64,000 bases of DNA from contig NZ_FNBN01000010.1 of assembly GCF_900102545.1 (NCBI RefSeq), positions 209,445-273,444 on the forward strand, given 5' to 3'. The notes below the pieces were generated by a model. It did not search any database and was not told where the DNA came from. It saw nothing but the letters and a program-made list of their open reading frames with translations. The position numbers and the translations under genes were made by a program. Source of the stretch: Chitinophaga filiformis. GTDB taxonomy: Bacteria; Bacteroidota; Bacteroidia; Chitinophagales; Chitinophagaceae. Shown here in pieces: positions 60,889 through 64,000 of this stretch. Numbering within the stretch: the stretch's first letter is position 1; each line of letters begins with the position of its first letter.

Positions 60889-61905
60889 TTAAGGAACCGG
60901 GACAGGTGCATTGAGGAGCGTACGATTCACCCATTCCTCATTATAGATAGTGTCCATATAAGGATATCCTTTATCCGGACAAAGGAATAATACATGATGG
61001 TTATTGCCGGGATGTGCTGCCGCAAAGAAATCCTTCACAGCATAATACATTGCGCCAGTAGAGCCACCGCCAAAAATGGCATACCTGTCAAATAATTCCT
61101 GGCAACCTCTTACGACATTTATTTCTGATACATGTATTACTTGATCGATGATCGCCTCTTTGATCATACCCGGTACTTTACTGGATCCCAGTCCTGAGAT
61201 ATAACGCTTGGCCGGCGGTGTTCCGAAGATAACAGACCCTTCTACATCTACCGCCACCACTTTTACATGCGGGAATTTCTGTTTTATCCGGCGGGAGATG
61301 CCGGCGATTGTACCGCCTGTACTAACTCCAATAAATACATAATCCAGCTTATCAAATGTCTGGTTGAGCTCTATGCCCAATCCATTGTAATAAGCGAGAT
61401 AATTATCTGCGTTGCCATATTGATTGGTCCAGAAGATATGTTCTTCCTGACGGCATATTTCCTCTACCATATCCAGTCTCGTAAGCAGGTATCCGCCGGT
61501 GGCATCACGTTTTGACACTTTTACCACTCTTGTGGCAATTCGTCTCAGTATCTGTTCATAGCTACGATTGATATTAGGATCAATCACGACGATGGAACGA
61601 AGCCCAAGACACTTGCAGATCGAGGCCAGAGATACGGCAAAATTGCCTGAGCTGGATTCAACTATAGTCGTATTACTATTGATAACACCACTACGTATAC
61701 CGTTTAACAGTATGTTATATACAGCCCTGTCTTTGATACTTCCTGAATAGTTATTGTATTCAAGTTTTACAAACAGTCGTATCTGATCATGCGGCAGCTC
61801 TCTTACCGGCGTTTGTCCGATAAAATTGCCAATATAATTCAGCTTGTCCAGAAGCAGTTTCTCTTCGGACCTGTGAATGCCTTCCGGCAGGCTATGGAGG
61901 TTCAT
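60889..61905 (-). CDS. sbnA: SbnA-like PLP enzyme, first step of Dap synthesis
   Basis: 338 aa member of the cysteine synthase/beta-replacement family. PLP lysine K58 lies in NNYSGSIKDRAVYN, ESSSGNFAVSLA (84-95) is the substrate loop, and GVSTGGTIAGISRRIK binds the cofactor phosphate. SbnA joins O-phospho-L-serine and L-glutamate to give N-(1-amino-1-carboxyethyl)-glutamate, which SbnB converts to L-2,3-diaminopropionate. It is the first enzyme gene of the operon, 92 bp after the NusG-like gene. Which A domain uses Dap is not settled: A1/A2 of NRPS-A and A9/A13 are the candidates. Confidence 0.9.
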   Translation of the reverse strand: MNLHSLPEGIHRSEEKLLLDKLNYIGNFIGQTPVRELPHDQIRLFVKLEYNNYSGSIKDRAVYNILLNGIRSGVINSNTTIVESSSGNFAVSLASICKCLGLRSIVVIDPNINRSYEQILRRIATRVVKVSKRDATGGYLLTRLDMVEEICRQEEHIFWTNQYGNADNYLAYYNGLGIELNQTFDKLDYVFIGVSTGGTIAGISRRIKQKFPHVKVVAVDVEGSVIFGTPPAKRYISGLGSSKVPGMIKEAIIDQVIHVSEINVVRGCQELFDRYAIFGGGSTGAMYYAVKDFFAAAHPGNNHHVLFLCPDKGYPYMDTIYNEEWVNRTLLNAPVPVP

Positions 61906-61997
61906 TGTAATGATGGGTAAGTAATGCAGGCAGTATCGGGCGTTTCAGATGGCGGCAACACTGCTTACATCGGGACGGGTAAGAAAAAAGGGGTAAC

Positions 61998-62504
61998 TTA
62001 TATAACGACCAGTTGATCTACGGGTAGTGTCATCAAAACATTTCGCTGCAACAAATCAACACGCACCAGCAATTTCTTTTTATTATTATTTTGAACAATC
62101 TCGCAGGTAAGGCCGGCCAGCGCACCTTCAGTGATCATCACCTGCTGTCCCGGCTCAAAATAACTATCAGATACTTCCAATGCCCTGCCTTGCTCGGTTA
62201 TTATCATTATATTCTCAATAACCGTCTTACTGATCCGTGCTACTTCTTTACCTGATCTGACATAATGCAACACACCATCCAGGTCCATTACATCATAATA
62301 GTCTTTCCGGTTCATCAGATACACAAATATATATGAGGGGAACAGGGGTTGATCTATATATTTCTTTCTGTCATGCCATATCCTGAGTGTCTTTTGCATA
62401 GGAAGCAATGATTGGATATTAATACCCGACAAACGGGCATGCACTTTCTTTTCATGGCATGGCTTGGTATAGATCAGATACCAACCTTCATGTGGATTAG
62501 TCAT
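61998..62504 (-). CDS. NusG paralogue, operon-specific elongation factor (UpxY/LoaP-like)
   Basis: 168 aa. The NGN domain starts GWYLIYTKPCHEKKV and contains QPLFPSYIFVYL; the KOW domain is at about 117-150 (FEPGQQVMITEGALAGL). The protein differs from housekeeping NusG, which normally lies with secE and ribosomal protein genes. Such paralogues (UpxY in Bacteroides capsule operons, LoaP and TaA in antibiotic operons) are encoded first in long operons and let RNA polymerase read through terminators and pauses. Its place at the head of an operon longer than 62 kb fits that role. The 92 bp between its stop and sbnA contains only short imperfect inverted repeats that could be a recruitment element; I saw no convincing match to a known one. 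Confidence 0.88.
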   Translation of the reverse strand: MTNPHEGWYLIYTKPCHEKKVHARLSGINIQSLLPMQKTLRIWHDRKKYIDQPLFPSYIFVYLMNRKDYYDVMDLDGVLHYVRSGKEVARISKTVIENIMIITEQGRALEVSDSYFEPGQQVMITEGALAGLTCEIVQNNNKKKLLVRVDLLQRNVLMTLPVDQLVVI

Positions 62505-62579
62505 TTCGGGTATTCTTTAATGGAAAAATTGGAGTACGGGAATATCTCTGATGGAGTGCAATAGGTAAACGAACAATAG

Positions 62580-62611
62580 AAAAAATAGCTATCGCTAGCG
62601 GGAGTAACAAT
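62580..62611 (-). promoter_or_regulatory. Candidate Bacteroidota promoter for the operon
   Basis: On the minus strand ATTG (62611-62608) is followed after 20 bases by TATTTTTT (62587-62580). This matches the Bacteroidota pattern of a -33 TTG and a -7 TAnnTTTG with 19-21 bp spacing, except that the final G is T. Transcription would start near 62574, leaving about a 70-base leader before the NusG-like gene. It is the best candidate I found upstream of the operon, but the match is imperfect and the region is AT-rich, so chance occurrence is possible. Confidence 0.3.
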
Positions 62612-62760
62612 CCTGCTCTTTTATTAGACTTAGTGATGAAACTTGATAGAACTGAAATCAATATAAGAAGCTTCCTAAACGGCTAGCCCTTTATATTTCA
62701 GTTTAGAATGAAGAATGAACATAAATGCTCCGTTGATACAACGAGAACAAATTTGCTGTG

Positions 62761-62774
62761 GTCCAGATCTGGAC
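62761..62774. promoter_or_regulatory. 14-bp perfect palindrome, possible operator
   Basis: GTCCAGATCTGGAC is a perfect 14-base palindrome about 150 bp upstream of the promoter candidate. Palindromes of this length are typical binding sites for dimeric regulators. There is no regulator gene beside it other than the NusG paralogue, so its role is unproven. Confidence 0.3.
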
Positions 62775-63590
62775 AATCTGTTTAGGGTTTTATCCGGAAA
62801 ATCTCAAATATCACATTACAATATTCTTATTAGAATTTCCTGGACTGGGTTGTCTACGTTACTTTGAGTTTTGTATCATTTCTTGCTTTGGATTTCTCAT
62901 TTGCACGCAATTTTTATAATTATGAAAACCGTCTTAACCAGTTGGCATCTTTGGTCCCATATAGTAATTTAACTATTAGATGTTTAGAACAAAGCCGCTC
63001 CCGCCCACACACTATCCCAACCCCGATGATGATCTCATCAATCAATGTCCAATTTTGGCATTACCGTAGTGACAAGGGAAATAATATACATTTAATGATC
63101 AAATATTTCATTTATTGGGCTCATACATCTCATCAGTATAATAACACAAACAAAATAACTTTAGTATTACAATCAGACTATTTATTGAAATTTTTGCAGA
63201 TACTTAAACCGGGCCTTATATTATTAGACAATACACTGTTCTCTTTATAAAACGAATTCTTTGGAGCTAAGAACATTGTTATTTAAAAACATTTTATATG
63301 AGTCAGGTTACAACAATTTCAATTAATAAGGCTTTCGTTCTTGACCTGTTTGTATCTTATCAAGATATGAGTAAAAATAGATAAAAAGATTTACAAAACC
63401 AACAGCGGTCAATTTTTTTTATGCAGTAATTCGCTGAATGTTACTTACTGTTTTTATCGATCGGCGTGGATAGCCCACTGAAAAAATTCTATGTCACCTG
63501 GGAAAACAATCTTAACATGATCAGGAGCAACAATATGCGTTCTGTGGGTACAACAAAATAAATTGGTGGGGGATGGTATAATTTGTTTCA

Positions 63591-63636
63591 GGTTCGGTAG
63601 AGAAGGCATCTCTGTGCTCCCGAATGGTACCGAACC
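63591..63636. repeat. 9-bp inverted repeat with 28-base loop
   Basis: GGTTCGGTA (63591-63599) and TACCGAACC (63628-63636) are perfect inverted copies. The loop contains a smaller GAGA/TCTC pairing. It could be a structured RNA, a protein-binding site or part of an insertion sequence scar. No U-rich tract follows, so it is not a typical terminator. Confidence 0.4.
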
Positions 63637-63766
63637 AGTATTAAATCAGGTATTAATGCCGTACAAACTGTCTTGTCCTGGTATAGGTTTACAGTTTTGA
63701 TGAGATAATCCGTTTGAATTTTACAATATTAAAAGATAATCCTAAAAAGGTTGTTTTGTTTAGATT

Positions 63767-64000
63767 TTAGTCCTGGATCAGGTTGACAGTATCAGCTGTT
63801 AATCCTGATCCAGGACTATCTTTTCTCTTCGTTCGCCATCTCCTTACTAATTCCCCTTGTTTTGTATGTGCCTGATTTGGAGTTAGGTAGTCGCAGCTTG
63901 CATGAGGCCTTTGTTCATTGTAGATGCGGATAGACGCTGTTACTATAGCCGCCGCGGTTTCATAGTTTTTAAATAACCGGTCCAGACCAAATTCTGACTT
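63767..64000 (-). CDS. IS3-family transposase, C-terminal part (cut by right edge)
   Basis: The last 77 codons and stop of a transposase reading leftward; the rest lies beyond the window. KSEFGLDRLFKNYETA, IRIYNEQRPH and CDYLTPNQAH are the hallmark end of the IS3-family DDE transposase (orfB), in the version common in Bacteroidota. The frame is open to the edge, so the element may be intact. It sits about 1.26 kb upstream of the operon's first gene and reads toward it, with the strong hairpin at its 3' end. No terminal inverted repeat could be confirmed. Confidence 0.85.
   Translation of the reverse strand, partial: KSEFGLDRLFKNYETAAAIVTASIRIYNEQRPHASCDYLTPNQAHTKQGELVRRWRTKRKDSPGSGLTADTVNLIQD
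63769..63817. terminator. Strong hairpin at the transposase 3' end
   Basis: AGTCCTGGATCAGG (63769-63782) and CCTGATCCAGGACT (63804-63817) are perfect 14-bp inverted copies. The inner part continues the pairing (TTGACAG with CTGTTAA, one mismatch and one bulge), leaving a six-base loop. The left arm overlaps the transposase stop codon. On the plus strand the hairpin is followed by ATCTTTTCTC, moderately T-rich. It could be a terminator that insulates the flank from the element or part of the element's end structure. Confidence 0.5.

Larger units (their letters stand above)
62505..63766. other. AT-rich flank upstream of the operon, no convincing gene
   Basis: About 1.26 kb between the NusG-like gene and the transposase end. 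It is clearly more AT-rich than the operon. It holds the promoter candidate, the 14-bp palindrome, a small hairpin at 63353-63367 (TATCTT, 3-base loop, AAGATA) and a 9-bp inverted repeat at 63591-63636. A 128-codon plus-strand frame (62864-63250) has no recognisable domain and a skewed composition; I do not call it a gene. The region may be a boundary between core chromosome and an acquired cluster, or a decayed gene remnant. Confidence 0.6.

Noticed and set aside
60866..60934. Upstream start for the sbnB-like gene
   Set aside because: It would overlap sbnA by 46 bp and add a Cys-rich leader absent from the family; the ATG at 60865 gives the expected N-terminus.
1..62504. CRISPR array, tRNA or rRNA genes
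   Set aside because: No regularly spaced repeats and no tRNA-like or rRNA-like stretches were seen; repeated motifs in the window are the conserved core motifs of NRPS domains.
62864..63250. 128-codon plus-strand reading frame in the AT-rich flank
   Set aside because: No recognisable domain, irregular composition, no clear ribosome-binding site, and it lies in AT-rich sequence where such frames arise by chance.

Overview
The window is almost entirely one nonribosomal peptide synthetase (NRPS) locus on the minus strand, running from a NusG-like elongation factor gene (62504) through the left edge of the window. Codon use, A-rich ribosome-binding regions, a Bacteroidota-type promoter candidate, a NusG/UpxY-family leader gene and a Bacteroidota-style IS3 transposase end point to a Bacteroidota genome, most plausibly Chitinophaga or a close relative. 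That is inference; there is no rRNA or housekeeping gene to confirm it.

Layout in the direction of transcription (right to left): a partial IS3 transposase and an AT-rich gene-poor flank (62505-64000); a NusG paralogue; an sbnA/sbnB pair that should make L-2,3-diaminopropionate (Dap); a small GIY-YIG-like protein; a NodU/CmcH-type carbamoyltransferase; a large SGNH-hydrolase-like protein with a TPR-like segment; NRPS-A (4147 aa, fatty acyl-AMP ligase start, 3 modules); a class III aminotransferase of the 2,4-diaminobutyrate (Dab) type; a JmjC/cupin hydroxylase; NRPS-B (2933 aa, 3 modules, begins with half a C domain); NRPS-C (2166 aa, 2 modules); NRPS-D (1936 aa, 1 module plus a C domain and a TauD/SyrP-type hydroxylase); NRPS-E (3564 aa, begins with a non-catalytic C-like domain, 3 modules, one E domain); and NRPS-F (at least 2960 aa, cut by the left edge: 2 full modules, one E domain and the start of another C). 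Gaps between genes are 55 bp or less after sbnA, and NRPS-C and NRPS-D overlap by 4 bp, so this reads as one operon of more than 62 kb.

Fourteen adenylation domains are visible and a fifteenth module has begun, so the product should be a lipopeptide of at least 15 residues. Specificity codes read by eye (GrsA positions 235-331) give: acyl - basic (Lys/Dap-like) - basic (Lys/Dap-like) - Gln-like - unknown - unknown - Dab/Orn - hydrophobic - Val - unknown (possibly basic) - D-Asp (predicted 3-hydroxy) - Asn - unknown - unknown (possibly basic) - D-Asp - further residues. The precursor genes (Dap, Dab), the two hydroxylases and the carbamoyltransferase fit such a heavily modified, possibly metal-binding peptide. 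The design recalls hydroxyaspartate-containing lipodepsipeptides reported from Chitinophaga (chitinopeptins), but I cannot establish identity and the module count here appears larger than what I recall for those.

The most unusual features are the two places where a hydroxylase sits immediately before a protein that starts with a catalytically incompetent condensation-like region (JmjC / half-C of NRPS-B; TauD / C-like domain of NRPS-E), a C domain with HHxxxDI in place of HHxxxDG, a D-type C domain without an upstream epimerase, and an aberrant A3 motif in module 7. No thioesterase, MbtH-like protein, phosphopantetheinyl transferase or transporter is present in the window.
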